DNA from: Caenorhabditis elegans
Lineage: Eukaryota; Nematoda; Chromadorea; Rhabditida; Rhabditidae
Length of the DNA stretch: 64,000 nucleotides
Direction: 5' to 3'
NCBI RefSeq assembly: GCF_000002985.6
Contig: NC_003283.11
Span: 18,043,501 to 18,107,500, forward strand
Below the pieces are notes generated by a model. The model was not told where the DNA came from and searched no databases. It was given only the letters and a program-made list of their open reading frames with translations. A program made the position numbers and the translations under genes. This document shows, one piece after another, positions 24,227-36,030 of this stretch. Numbering within the stretch: the stretch's first letter is position 1; each line of letters begins with the position of its first letter.

Positions 24227-24545
24227 CCCATTAATATTTTGGTCATTATTCTTCTTTTTAGAAGAAATTGTAATGTTTTTTCTTATCAATATAAACAAAA
24301 TTAGATGAAAAATCACATTTTATGGTTAATTTTCTGAACATTTTTTTCGATTTTTGAAAACCGAAAAATTGAAAATCGAAAAACGAAATTTTTCGATTTT
24401 TCAGTTTCCAAAAATCGAAAAATCGAAAAAAAAATGTTAGGAAAATTAACCATAAAATATGATTTTTCATCTAATTTTGTTTATATTGATAAGAAAAAAC
24501 ATTAACATTTCTTCTAAAAAGAAGAATAATGGCCAAAATATTAAT
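24227..24545. repeat. Perfect long palindrome between two MITEs
   Basis: About 155-bp arms (from ATTAATATTTTGG to its complement) turn at a centre of CGAAATTTTTCG. With the oppositely oriented MITE copies outside it, the hairpin extends further, so 24110-24572 is one nested inverted structure. Confidence 0.75.
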
Positions 24546-24572
24546 GGGGTTATTCAAGTAATGTAGAAAAAT

Positions 24573-25480
24573 TTATTTAATATAATAATATTGTTTATTT
24601 GTCACAAGAAAGAGCTACACCGGAAGATAGAAAATAAAGTAAAATAAAATGATGTGTGAACAAATAAGTAAAATGACCAGTTGGACCAGCTATAGCCCGG
24701 GAGGTCAAGTTGGGGGGAAGAGGGTGTCGAATGGAATAGAGCCTAGGCGCGACGCAAATGCATTTGGAGTTAACAATTTAGGGAAACGTTTTGCTATTCG
24801 ATTCCACAACGACAAGTTAACATGCAAAAAACATTTAGACGGGACACCACAAATAACAAGTAGATAGGGGTGACGAGTAGAGCGTGAAGCTCGAACGAAC
24901 GATGATAAGGACGGGAAGTGATACTCGCTTGAAATAATTTTATGGAAGGTTCGGAGGATTTGAAGAACCCGTCTGTGGTGAGTAGACAATAAATTAAATT
25001 GTGAAAGCCTGCTGCTGTATGACGAGTAAGATAAATTGCACCTTTGAAAGACACACTTTGAGAAAAACCGGAGGGGAGATTCTAGTTTTTTGGCAAGTTC
25101 GGTGGAGTTGGGCGGGAAGAGCTCGCAGCCATATTCGAGTACGGGGCGGATGTAAACATTGAACAGTTTAAAATAGAATTCGAGACTTTTGGAGCGGAAT
25201 GAGCGAAGGATTTGGCGACACTTAAGGAGGGCACTATTAGAAGTCTGGTTAATATGATTTACAAATGATAATTTGGTATCGACAATGATTCCGAGATCTC
25301 TGATAGAATCACGCGGTTTAATTTCAACACTATTTACAAAGTATTTATGACGGGGGTTCTTTTTTCCAAAGTGTAATACGGCAGTTTTGTGCTCAGCAAG
25401 ATTTAGAAGCCATTTTTTACACCAATCAGCGACAATATTGATGCTTGTTTGGATAGAGGTGGGGTCCGATGTGACGTCAC
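24573..25480 (-). mobile_element. 5'-truncated non-LTR retrotransposon (3' end of reverse-transcriptase ORF)
   Basis: Minus-strand translation stays open from about 25470 to the stop near 24705 and reads as the thumb and C-terminal part of a non-LTR reverse transcriptase: [50 protein letters not shown], then [20 protein letters not shown] near the end. This arrangement is typical of CR1-like or Jockey-like LINEs. The catalytic palm is missing, so it cannot be autonomous. It interrupts a MITE (24546-24572 and 25481-25575) with a short AAAT overlap, as expected for a dead-on-arrival insertion. Confidence 0.8.
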
Positions 25481-25575
25481 AAATGTATTTAAATACATGT
25501 TTTTATATACTTGAATACAGTTGTGACGTGTAATTTTTCTACACTTCTTAATTTTCCGACACTACTCGAATAACT
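25481..25575. mobile_element. Right part of a MITE split by the LINE fragment
   Basis: AAATGTATTTAAATACATG through to TCCGACACTACTCGAATAAC matches the complement of the complete copy at 24110-24226. The left part is 24546-24572. Confidence 0.7.
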
Positions 25576-26270
25576 CAATTACTAGAGTGGACCTATGTTT
25601 TAAAAGTGTTCACATGTTTGTAGAAACTCCGTTCGTAACGAAATATTTTTTTTTTTCGAATTCCGTCCATTTCATTAAATATCCCAGAATAATAATTTGT
25701 TCGTATTTCCTTTTTTAAACAAATTCGATTTCTTTCTAGTAACAACCAATTTCCGTTGTTCTCTAAGCATTATTTATAATATGCAATCACGTGGTCGCTG
25801 GCTGTCCTTTTGCATAAGTTTGAAGCAAACGCGCCTCATTGAGAATTCACGTTGGCGCCAACTCTCGCTATCCATTGGGCGTGAGAGACGCAGATACTAC
25901 TTTTATCTCTGGACGTGAAAAACGCAAAGAATAACCGTTTTGCCGTCTGCATCTCTTCTTTTACACACTATTTTGGCTGTGGACGAGGAATTCTCTTCTT
26001 CCAGGATTTTCTAGGCCATTTTCTCACATTTCTCAAGTTTTCTCCTCCGCGAGAAAACGTGAATTTTGAGACAGCCAGCGAGCACGTGTGCAATGCATAT
26101 TTCTTATTACCGTATATTCACAATTTCTATGGCATGTGATAATTGTTATCCGGACCTTTATGCAGTGTAACACTAGTTTTCAATGGTTTTTCACTTTCAA
26201 TGCCAAATAATTATCGAACTGAGAACAACGTCACGTGGATTTTAAGCAAAAAATCTGAAATTTCAAAGAG
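25576..26270. other. Intergenic stretch with a possible inverted-repeat element (~25776-26105)
   Basis: No convincing gene. CACGTGGTCGCTGGCTGTC at 25788-25806 is inverted, with small changes, at 26070-26090, and the match extends outward through TATGCAAT, suggesting an element of about 330 bp. The interior contains GTTGGCGCCAAC and GTGAGAGACGCAG, both of a style common in worm repeats. Confidence 0.4.
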
Positions 26271-26278
26271 AACCAAAA

Positions 26279-26425
26279 ATGGAAAACTACGATGAAAAAG
26301 GCGATGAAGAATGTGTGAAATTAAATTTTCCGTGGATTTCTGGCTTTTCACAAAAGAGATCTGAAATAGAAAAGGCATGCAACAGAAGTAAAAAGAAAAG
26401 AGTTTTAAACTTCTGGAAACTGTAA
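26279..26425 (+). CDS. Candidate small ORF, 48 residues, function unknown
   Basis: AAAAATGG start context and a clean frame to TAA at 26423. The predicted peptide has an acidic N-terminal third (MENYDEKGDEEC), a central NFPWISGF and a basic C-terminus (RSKKKRVLNFWKL). The codon composition looks less A/T-homopolymeric than the flanks. No domain or signal peptide is recognisable, and no strong splice acceptor lies just upstream. It converges on the 3' end of the NOVA-like gene about 90 bp away. It may be a real small gene, the last exon of something, or chance. Confidence 0.25.
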   Translation: MENYDEKGDEECVKLNFPWISGFSQKRSEIEKACNRSKKKRVLNFWKL

Positions 26426-26534
26426 CTTTTTTTTTGCTAAAGGTAGAAGAAGAAAAGACATAGATACTGCATTGATGAAGAACAAATGATTTTTTTTTAG
26501 AAAAAAACGAAACAAAAATTGCCAGGAATAAGAA

Positions 26535-26540
26535 TTTATT
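26535..26540 (-). terminator. Poly(A) signal of the NOVA-like gene
   Basis: AATAAA on the minus strand, about 230 bp beyond the proposed stop codon at 26772. Confidence 0.5.
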
Positions 26541-26771
26541 GAAGAAGAAGATGAAGAGATTGAGAACACTTACAGCAATATATAATTAAATAAACCTTTT
26601 TTAATGAGTTTTTTTTGTCGAAATTGAAAACTTGAAAAGAAAGCGTTAAAGTTATAATCAATAGAAGAATGAATGAAGAAAAAAGTAAGAATAAATAATA
26701 AATAAAGATTGAGATTTCGGGATTATTCTGTGAACATGAACATGTTGGAAGAAGAGGAGGAATGGGGGTAT

Positions 26772-29700
26772 TCATCGACGCCAGTAAGACTGAAAAGAGA
26801 TGGAGATTAGGATGAAGAATATTGGGGGTCTCGACACGACAATTATTTATGTATTTAAAGAACAAAGTGATAATTCTGAGAAAATTGGAAGCAAACATAG
26901 CTTGGACGACAACTTTCTTGAAAGAGATTAAGCGCACGTTTTTTTTCGGATTTTCAAGAGTAATGCTTTATGAGTTTGAATAAAAATGGCTGTAAATTGA
27001 GCTAGAAAATGAGTCAGATTTAGACAATTTTGAGGAGATTTGAGCACAAAATTTAGTTTAGTTTAGCAGAAAAGATGCATTTTCGAAGAAGATTGAGCAC
27101 AAATTATGTGGATTTGGAAGAATAAAAATGATATTGGAAATTAATGAGATATTTGAAGTGAAAATGGATGAATATTTGATTTTTTTTAAAGGACTTTCTA
27201 GAGAATCAAGTTCAAAAATGTGTTTTTACCCGAATTTTGCCCAGTTTTTAACAAGTTTGTAGTTTTCTAGATGTAGTTTCAAATTTTTTGAAGAAAAAAA
27301 AAATTTCCTTATACTTTTTTTAGACATAAAAGTGAATTTCATTAATGTGAAAATGGATGAATTTTTTGATTTTCTTTCAGATACAGTAAATTTTAGTTTT
27401 TTTTTTTCAATTTTAATGTTATTTTCAGTCTAAAATAGGTTTTTGGGATTTCTTTCCGAAAATTAACTTTTCATGATTTTATAGCCACAATTTTGATCCA
27501 ATTTGCAGGTTCACACTATATCTATGCATTTTCAGATAAAAAAACTCAAAACTTGACGCAATTCTTGATATTTTCAATTCAATTTTGAAGAGTAAACATT
27601 CAAAAAAAAAAGAGTTTTTGACTAATTTTACAGTTAAAATTTTAAAATTTTGTCGAAAAAATGATGGGTCTGCTAAATACATTTTGTAGTTTGTAGTCTA
27701 GCAGACCCAAAAAATCGATTTTCGTCAATTTCCCGTCGATTTTCTTCTAGTTTTCGAGTTTTTAGATAGAATTTTCTGAATTTTCCATGATTTTAAATGC
27801 TTTTTCGCCGAAAAATGTGGATTTTCTCAGAAAATTTGTGGAAAAACCACGGAAAATCGATTTTATACCCAGAAAACTTCAAAAAAAAAAGCTAAAAATC
27901 ATAATTTTCAGAGTTTTTCTCGCCGAAATATGCCAAAAATCCGAATATTTCCAGTTAAAAACGCAAAAAAAAAATCAAAATTTGGTCGAAAAATATGGGT
28001 CTGCTAAATACATTTTGTAGTTTGTAGTCCAGCAGACCCATTTGGTAAAAATCGCCAATTTTACTGTAATTTTGAGCAATTTTCCAGATTTTTTTTGTGG
28101 GAAAAATGTCGAAATTTGCATTTTCTCGGAAATTGAACGGAAATTGACTCAAAAAGTCAATTTTTAAAGAGAAGATATTGGAATTTTGAATTTGGAAGTT
28201 TTTGACCAATTTTACAGTTAAAATTTTAAAATTTCCAGCTTTTCTGTAGATTTAAGCCAATTTTTCTGTGAAATTTCTCCATTTTCCTCCTCGTTTCCTT
28301 CTCTCTTGTTTCTGCCGTGTCCATCCATTTTTCTGCAGATGTATAATAATAATACTCCTTACCTGATCACCACCACCACCCTGTGGTCCTTGTGGCCCTC
28401 CCTGTACACCTCCTTGTCCATAACCATCTCCAAAACCGGCAGATCCATGATTTGCCGACATTCCCTGCGACTCTTGGCCTGTACGCATTTGGGCCATTGC
28501 GGCGACACCGAGGCCAAGTCCGAGGCCCATAATGTTGTACTTGGCGAGCACCTGCAAATGTGTGGGCCATTTTCAGCAGATTTTCAGGCTTTTCAGGCCA
28601 TTTTTGAGCCAAATTTACGTAATTTCTTTTTTTTTAAAAAACGCGAAATTAATTGAAAAAATGATCAAGATACCTATTTTTGCTGTAATTTCACGCTGGT
28701 TCGTTTTGGTAAAAAAAACGGTGGTCTGCTAGACTACAAACTACAAAAAACACTAGCAGACCTAAAAATTCAAAATTTTTGAGTGGAAAATTGATTTTAA
28801 AACGAGTTTTAAAGCAATTTTTGAAATTTTTTATCATAACATTCCGAAAAAACCTTTTTTTTTTGGTAAAATTAAGTTTTTTAAAAAGAATTTCTGACAA
28901 AAAAACGGTTTTCTTCTTACAATTTTTGTCAAAACTTGATTTTTTTCCAAATTGCGTAGGAAAATTAGCAAATTTTATCGCTAATTAAGAAAAAATGCGA
29001 TTAAAATTAAAAATAAAATAAAAAAAATTCGCTGAAAATTAGAGTTTGGGTCTGCCAGACTACAAACTACAAAAAAAACACTGGCAGACCATTTTTTAAA
29101 TCGAATTTTCACAATTTTTACGCGAAATTCGTGAAAAATGGTGGTTTTTCGCCAGTTTTCTGGGTTTTAAATCAAAAAATTCACGTATTTTGGAATTTTT
29201 CAGAGATTTTCGTTAGATTTTAGGGGTTTTTTTTCTGAATTTGGAGCTGAATTGGCAATATTACTCAGTTTTTTGGCAAATTACTTGACAAATTGGCTAA
29301 TTGCCAAAAAAAAAATTGTATTTTTATTAATATTTTGGAGGAAAATTAGCAAATTTTACTGCTATTTTATCAAAAAATTACTTTTTAAAAAAGACGAATA
29401 TTCGTGAAAAATTGAATTTGGGTCTGCTAGACTACAAACTACAAAAAAAAGCACTAGCAGACCATTTTTAATCGAGTTTTCTGGGTTTTAAATCAAAAAT
29501 TACACGTATTTTGGAATTTTTCAGAGATTTTCGTTAGATTTTAGGGGTTTTTTTTCTGAATTTGGAGCTAAATTGCCAACATTACTCAGTTTCAAATTTC
29601 AAATCGTTTTAAGAGCATTTCGGGGTTCAATTTTTTGCGAATTTAGTGATTTTCAGGTCATTTTTCAGTCGATTTTCCATCCAACTCCGCAGTACCTGCA

Positions 29701-32700
29701 TAGCCTGCATAACCTCTGAAACACTTTGCTCATTGAATCCAGAAGTACGAAGAGTTGATTGAAGATTATCCAAGAATGAGAGTAGTTCATTATTTCCAAG
29801 CCCACTCATCGGATACTTATTATTCCCATTTCCAAATTGTGGTCCTCCCTGTCCACCAAATTGTGGACCACCGTAACCCTGTCCACCACCACCTCCGAAT
29901 CCTGCTGCACCGACATTCATTCCACCACCACCTCCACCACCTCCATTGAAAGCTGGAACTGATGAGAATGATGAATTATTGTTGGATTGGCCGCCGCCGC
30001 CACCGCCACCGCCGCCGCCTGATGGGCCTGAATTTGCAGAGCCTGATGGTCCAGAGCCTTTTCCGAAATCTTCTTTATTGATTTCTGAAGCATGGTGGGG
30101 GTCAGAGGCCACTTTTTCCAGAACACGTGAGGCGGCTTGAAGGAGGGCCTAAAAATTACGAAAATTAGGAGAAAATCGGATGAAAATTAGAATTATTAGA
30201 GTGAAAACCGAAAATTTAGTGAATTTTTTCCAGCCCAAAATACCGAAAAAAAGTGTCATTTTCGGCTTTTTTCTGATTTAAAACTACAGAAAACCACTAA
30301 AATGACCCTATTTTTCACAAATTTCACATAAAAATTGTGAAAATTCGACGAAAAACTGGGGTCTGCCAGTGTTTTTTGTAGTTTGTAGCCTAGCAGACCC
30401 AAATTCAATTATTCTCAAAAAATCACTCAAAATGTTTTCGAAAATCCTGAAAAAGTAGCTGCAAATCGAGATTTTTCACGTTTTTCATGTGAAAATCGCC
30501 ATGATTTCATTAAAAATGCCAGAAAGCTCAAAAATTGAGCTAAAAATGTAATTTTTGTCAGCTTTTTCAACAAAAATGAATGGAATTCGGATTTTTTAAG
30601 CTTTTTTTCTGGAATTTCCCGTATTTGGTGGTTTTTCACCGGTTTTTTGGTAGTTTAAATCAAAAATAACTGATATTTTTGATTTAAACTACCAAAAAAC
30701 CGTTGAAAAACTACCAAATTGCCAAAATTCGATGATGGTCTGCTAGTGTTTTTTGTAGTTTGTAGTCTGGCAGACCATCACTCAATTTTCAGCGAATATT
30801 CGTCTTTTTTAACGTAATTTTTTGATGAAATAGCAGTAAAATGTAAATGAAATAGTAAACGGTTGAAGGAGAGCCTGGAAATGGCGAAAATTGAGAGAAA
30901 ATCGGGCCGAAAATGAGAAATTTTATGGGAAAAATCGGAAATTTGGATAATTTCCGTCATTTTTGAAGAAAATCGACCAGTGGCGATTTTAGATAAATTT
31001 GTGGATTTTTCTTGCAATTTTGAGCCCAAATCAGATGAAAATGACAATTTTACATTAATTTTTGGATTTTTCAGCCAATTTTGAGCCGAACTCAGATAAA
31101 AGTGCCCATTTTACGTGGATTATTTTAATTTTATGTCAATTTTGGGCGGAAAAACCGGGAAATTTAGAAATTTCGCGTCATTTTTTAGAAAAAATGTCTT
31201 TTAAATAAACACTTTTGGGGATTTTATAGCATTTTTATAGGAAATTTATCGTGTTTTTTGAAATTTTTGAGCAAAAGTCGTGAAATTAGAGATTTTACGG
31301 TATTTTTTATATCGAAACCGGTTAAAAATTGGCACTTCTGAAGCGATTTCTGGAATTTTGAAAATTTTTTTCGGGAAACATCTGAAATGTGGTGAATTTT
31401 TGTCATTTTTCGAAGAAAAAAAATCAGTAGAAAATAGCAATTTTAGCTGGATTTTTTGATACATCTCGCAATTTTGAGCGGAAAACTAAAAAATACGTGA
31501 ATTTTCGTCATTTTCGGAATTTTTTACGTAGAAAAACGCGCGAAATTCCGAGATTTAAAACATATTTTAAGTGTAAATCGATATGGAATAATTTCTGACA
31601 ATTTTAATCAGATTTACGCGTTTTTCAGTTGATTTCAGCTGAAAATATGACCTTTCTAAATTTTTCAAATATTTTAAGTGAAAATCAATCGAAAATTGCA
31701 AATTTAAACCGATTTTTTTTTTGGTATTTCCGAGAATTTTTAGGCTATTTTTATTGAAATTTTGTGTGTATTTTAGGCTTTTCTAGGTATTTTAGACTAA
31801 ATTTAAACATTTTAAAGCCAAATTCTCAATATTTTACACATTTCAAGCCTATTTTCCGTGTTCTTACCGATGCTTCATCATGAGCCACAGTGACAACTCT
31901 TTCAAGAGAAGTTTTAGCTTCAACAGAGCCAGCTTTCGGGTAAACTTGAATTTGGCACCCAAATTGTTCACGAATATCCTTAATATTGGCTCCAGATTTT
32001 CCAATAACCATTCCAGCCGACGTATTTGGCATTACAATCTTAATTTCAGCGCCACGAGATGTATTTTTATGATCAAAAGCGTCGGAACCTCCTTGATCGG
32101 CACATTTCTCGCGAATTTTGTCCTGAATCGACTCGATTACGGCCATAATGTTGTTGAGGCGTCCTTTGACGAGACAAATACGCTCGGAAGTTCCTGAAAA
32201 TTGAAATTTTTCAGTTTTTTAGCCTAAAAATACGAAAAAAACGCTCAGAAATACGCTAAATCAAGCAATTTGAATTTTGGTGTGCTAGACTACAAACTAC
32301 AAAAAATATTTAGCAGACCAACAAAATTAGGGACATTTTGGGAAAAAGCGTTCTTGAAAAAGGTTATTTTACAGGCTTTTGAAATTTTTCTTTTTTTTTT
32401 TCAAAAAATAACCTTAAAAACGCTCAGAAATACGCTAAATCAAGCAATTTCCAAAATTTTCGAGTTTTGGTCTGTTAGACTACAAACTACAAAAAATATT
32501 TAGCAGACCCATGTTTTACAATTAAATTATCACAATATTTAGCGGAAATTCGTGAAAAATGAGGTCATTTTCGTGTTTTTCGGCAGTTTTAAATCAGAAA
32601 AACGCCGAAAATTACACTTTTTTGTATTTTGAACTGGAAAATTCGAAAAATCTCGATGGGTCTGCCAGACTACAAACTACACAAACACTAGCAGACCATA

Positions 32701-33955
32701 ATGGGTTTTCATCGAATTTCCACAATTTTTTTAGGAGAAATTCGTGTTAAATTGGGTTATTTTCGTGTTTCTCGACAGTTTTAAGTCAGAAAAAGCCGAA
32801 AATCATACAAAATTCACCGAAAATGACACTTTTTCGGTATTTTGGGCTGAAAAATTCGAAAAATCTCAATGGGTCTGCTAGACTACAAACTACAAAAAAC
32901 ACTAGCAGACCATAATGGGTTTTCATCGAATTTCCACAATTTTTTAGGAGAAATTCGTGATAAATTGGCTCATTTTCGTGGTTTTTCACCAGTTTTCTGG
33001 GTTTTAAATCAAAAATATCATATATTTTCCTGAAATCCGATTTTAATCGAATTTTTGAGAAAAAAATCTGGAAAAATTTATGAAATTTGGGTATTTTTTG
33101 AGATTTTACGGCCTAAAATTACACATTAAGCTCAAAAAACTCATGCGTTTTTCGATTTGCAGCTACTTTTTCAGGAGTTCACAAATTTTTGAGTGATTTT
33201 TTGAGACAAATCGTGAAAAATAGAATTTGGGTCTGCTAGGCTACAAACTACGAAAAACACTAGCAGACCCATCGAATTTTCACAATTTTAATGTGAAATT
33301 CGTGAAATCTGGGCCATTTCCGTGTTTTTCGGCAGTTTTTATTCAGAAAAACGCCGAAAATGACACTTTTTCGGTATTTTGAGCTGGAAAACTCGAAAAA
33401 TATCGATTTTATTGAGTTTGGGTCTGCTAGGCTACAAACTACAAAAACATTAGCAGCAGACCCATCTTTCAAATACACATTTTATAGCGAAAATCTCGAT
33501 TTTCTATTATTTTTTCAAAAAAAATCTCGATTGGTAGCTCTTTATTGGGATTTTCTACCAATTCCTAGTGATTATTTCCAAAAATCACTGGGAAAACGGC
33601 AATTTGACGCCATTTTGTATGGAAAACTCGGGAAAACTTCAACTTTTCACTCGAAATTTGGTGATTTTCTCGATTTCCGCGGCTCAATTTCCTCCTTACC
33701 CGGATACGTTTCGCTGTTCTTGCTCATTTGAACACGACAATTATTGTCATTTTTGAGATTTCTCATCGCTTCTCCTCCTTTTCCAATAATTGCTCCAACA
33801 GCATTTGATGGAATCAAAATCTTAATTGAAAGATGATCTCCACCCTCTTCTTCGCCTCCAAAATGAGCTTTCTTGTTAGCTGGACCATCTGAAGCGTCTT
33901 GAGTCCGTTTTACGCCTTGTTGCGTTTTTGAGTCTTCGGTGAACTCCTCAGCCAT
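26772..33955 (-). CDS. nova-1: NOVA/Pasilla-type KH RNA-binding splicing regulator
   Basis: Minus-strand exons 33700-33955, 31868-32193, 29696-30148, 28363-28551 and a short last exon 26772-26789 give 413 residues. KH1 (about 42-115) reads SIKILIPSNAVGAIIGKGG with GxxG loop GKGG at 58-61; KH2 (about 134-194) reads IKIVMPNTSAGMVIGKSG with GKSG at 150-153. The spacer YPGTSERICLVKG is the NOVA signature between KH1 core and its last helix. Then come glycine/asparagine-rich runs (about 210-300), a NOVA-like alpha-helical stretch (GLGNNELLSFLDNLQSTLR) and another Gly/Gln tail. Vertebrate NOVA has a third KH domain; none is visible here. NOVA binds YCAY clusters in pre-mRNA and controls exon choice in the nucleus, mainly in neurons. 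The final exon (SYWRR) is the least certain part: it rests on a CTTTTCAG acceptor and phase only. The ATG follows TTTTTGCAGAAATA. Confidence 0.85.
27642..28187. repeat. Copy of gamma-SNAP intron sequence inside NOVA last intron
   Basis: Direct, nearly identical counterpart of 20815-21355, six to seven kilobases away. It lies between NOVA exons 4 and 5 and contains no coding sequence. Confidence 0.8.
32700..33260. repeat. NOVA intron 1 block inverted in the zinc-finger gene intron
   Basis: Reads in reverse complement at about 46930-47720. The same chance frame (KNHENEPIYHEF..) appears on opposite strands in the two places, which made the duplication easy to see. Members of the 40-bp palindrome family sit at its borders. 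Confidence 0.75.
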
Positions 33956-35739
33956 TATTTCTGCAAAAAAAAAAAGGGAAAAAATTGGGAAAAATCCAGA
34001 AAAAACGAGCAAAAACATTCAAATTGGTCTGCCAGACTACAAACTACAACTAAAAATTGAATTTCAGAGCAAAAATTGTCCTATTTTTTATTGAAAACAT
34101 TCGAGAAAAATGTGGATAAGTTGAACATTCTTGGTTTTCGTATGCAAAATCCCCGAAAAACTGCAAAATATGTAGTTTGTAGTGTGGCAGACCATTTGGG
34201 TCTGCTAGACTACAAACTACAACTAAAAATTGATTTTTTTGAGAAATTTATATTACTTCAAAGGAATTTTTTTTTAATTGAGGAAAAACGGTAGAAAATC
34301 ACTGAAAAAACCGCAAATTTTTGCAAAATATGTAGTTTGTAGTGTGGCAGACCAAATTGGTCTGCTAGGCTACAAACTACAAAATGTATTTAGCAGACCA
34401 TCATTTTTTCCGACTGAATTTTGCGTTTTTAGGTGAAAATGAGCAGATTTTCAGGGAAAAACCCCGTTTTCCACAGAAAAATTGTGGTTTTATGCATAGT
34501 TTTGTGGCTAACTCCAATAATTTCCGTGTGAAAATCGATTTTTTGAGTAATTTTTCGAGAATTTTCACTTTCAAATTGTGAGGAAATGCAAATTTTGAGA
34601 TTTTTCAGGAAAACTGCTCAAAATTACAGCAAAATTGACGTTTTTATTTAACTAGTTTTATGTGTAGTTTGTAGTCTGGCAGACCCATGCGCTCGATTTG
34701 GGTCTGCTAGACTACAAACTACACGCTGTAGAGCTAATTTTCGTACTTTTGAAGGGATTTTGAGGGGAATTTGCAGTTTCTCTAAAGAAAAAACTCCTTT
34801 TTTGCGAAAATTGGGGAATCTGAGTTTTAATTGAATTTTTAGAGTGCACACTCGCTTTTCCCGGCAAAAATTCTGACTTTTCAGGAAATTTTCCCGAAAA
34901 TTCACGAATTTCAACAAGAAACACCGAGAAAATCACATTTAAAACCTAAAAATCCGGAAAAATCGATTGAAAATGTAGTTTGTAGTCTGGCAGACCCATG
35001 CGCTCGATTTGGGTCTGCTAGACTACAAACTACACGCTCTAGAGTTAAATTTCGCAGTTTTCAACGGATTTTTCAGCAAAACTTGCAGTTTTTAAAGGAA
35101 AACCGTAGAGAAAAACCGATTTTACGATTATATTTGATAATTTAGAAGGAAAGCTCGATTTTTGAACGAAAAATTCGTATTTTTTGCAAATTTTCGCACA
35201 AAACTCCGAGAAAATCGTGTAAAAAACTAAACATGTGTAAACTTTCGGATTTTCAGATGGTATTTTGGCGAAAATTGTGATTTTATGCAAAATTCTCTGT
35301 GAAAATTGATTTTGTGAGTCAATTTTCGTGCATTTTTCCTTAAAAATTCCGAGAAAATGCAAATGTTTGCATTATTCCCGCGAAAAAATCATCAGGAAAA
35401 CTGCTCAAAATTACAGCAAAACTGGCGATTTTTACCAAGTTTTATGGTCTGCCAGACTACATACTACACAAAATGTATTTAGCAGACCCAGAATCCATTT
35501 TTCTTGCATTTTTTATTGATCAGCGTTAAAATTTGCAATTTTCGTGATTTTCAACCCACTTTTCAGCAAAAAATTCAGCTTTTGAAGAAAAATCGTAGAG
35601 AAAAACCGATTTTACGATTATATTTGATAATTTAGAAGGAAAGCTCGATTTTGAAACGAAAAATCGAATTTTTTGCAAATTTTCACACGCAATTTCGAGA
35701 AAATCGCGTAAAAAACCAAAAATTTGTACGAAACCAAAA

Positions 35740-36030
35740 AAAAAAACGGAACGCGTCCTCCTTCGAAAAAAGAGCGCGTAAATACGAAGAAATGAGTCAG
35801 TTGACGGACACAATGATGAGATGAAGAGACGGCAGACAACGAGAGGTTCCATGTTTTCTCTCGTCTCTCTCAGCTCTCAATGCTCTCTAATCGTCGTCAC
35901 TTTTTGTCCCTCGCCAACATCGAAAATCGATGGGATTTGTTGGTGGGACACTTGGCAGCATGCCAAGTGTTATTCGGAGAGCAGATGGCCAAAAAGAACG
36001 GCGAGAGCGGGGCAATTTGGCAAAAAAAAA
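35740..36030 (-). promoter_or_regulatory. Candidate promoter / 5' leader island of NOVA-like gene
   Basis: A non-repetitive, less A/T-biased island about 1.8-2.1 kb upstream of the NOVA start, with a pyrimidine cluster TCTCTCTCAGCTCTC and the dyad ACTTGGCAGCATGCCAAGT (35950-35968). It has short open frames on both strands, one of which (plus strand, 35880-36020) looks codon-like, but no good splice sites connect it. The most economical reading is a promoter or non-coding first exon; a small plus-strand exon cannot be excluded. Confidence 0.3.

Noticed and set aside
24794..25054. Minus-strand 86-codon frame beginning [17 protein letters not shown]
   Set aside because: Out of frame with the reverse-transcriptase reading, which is continuous through the same DNA and matches LINE proteins.
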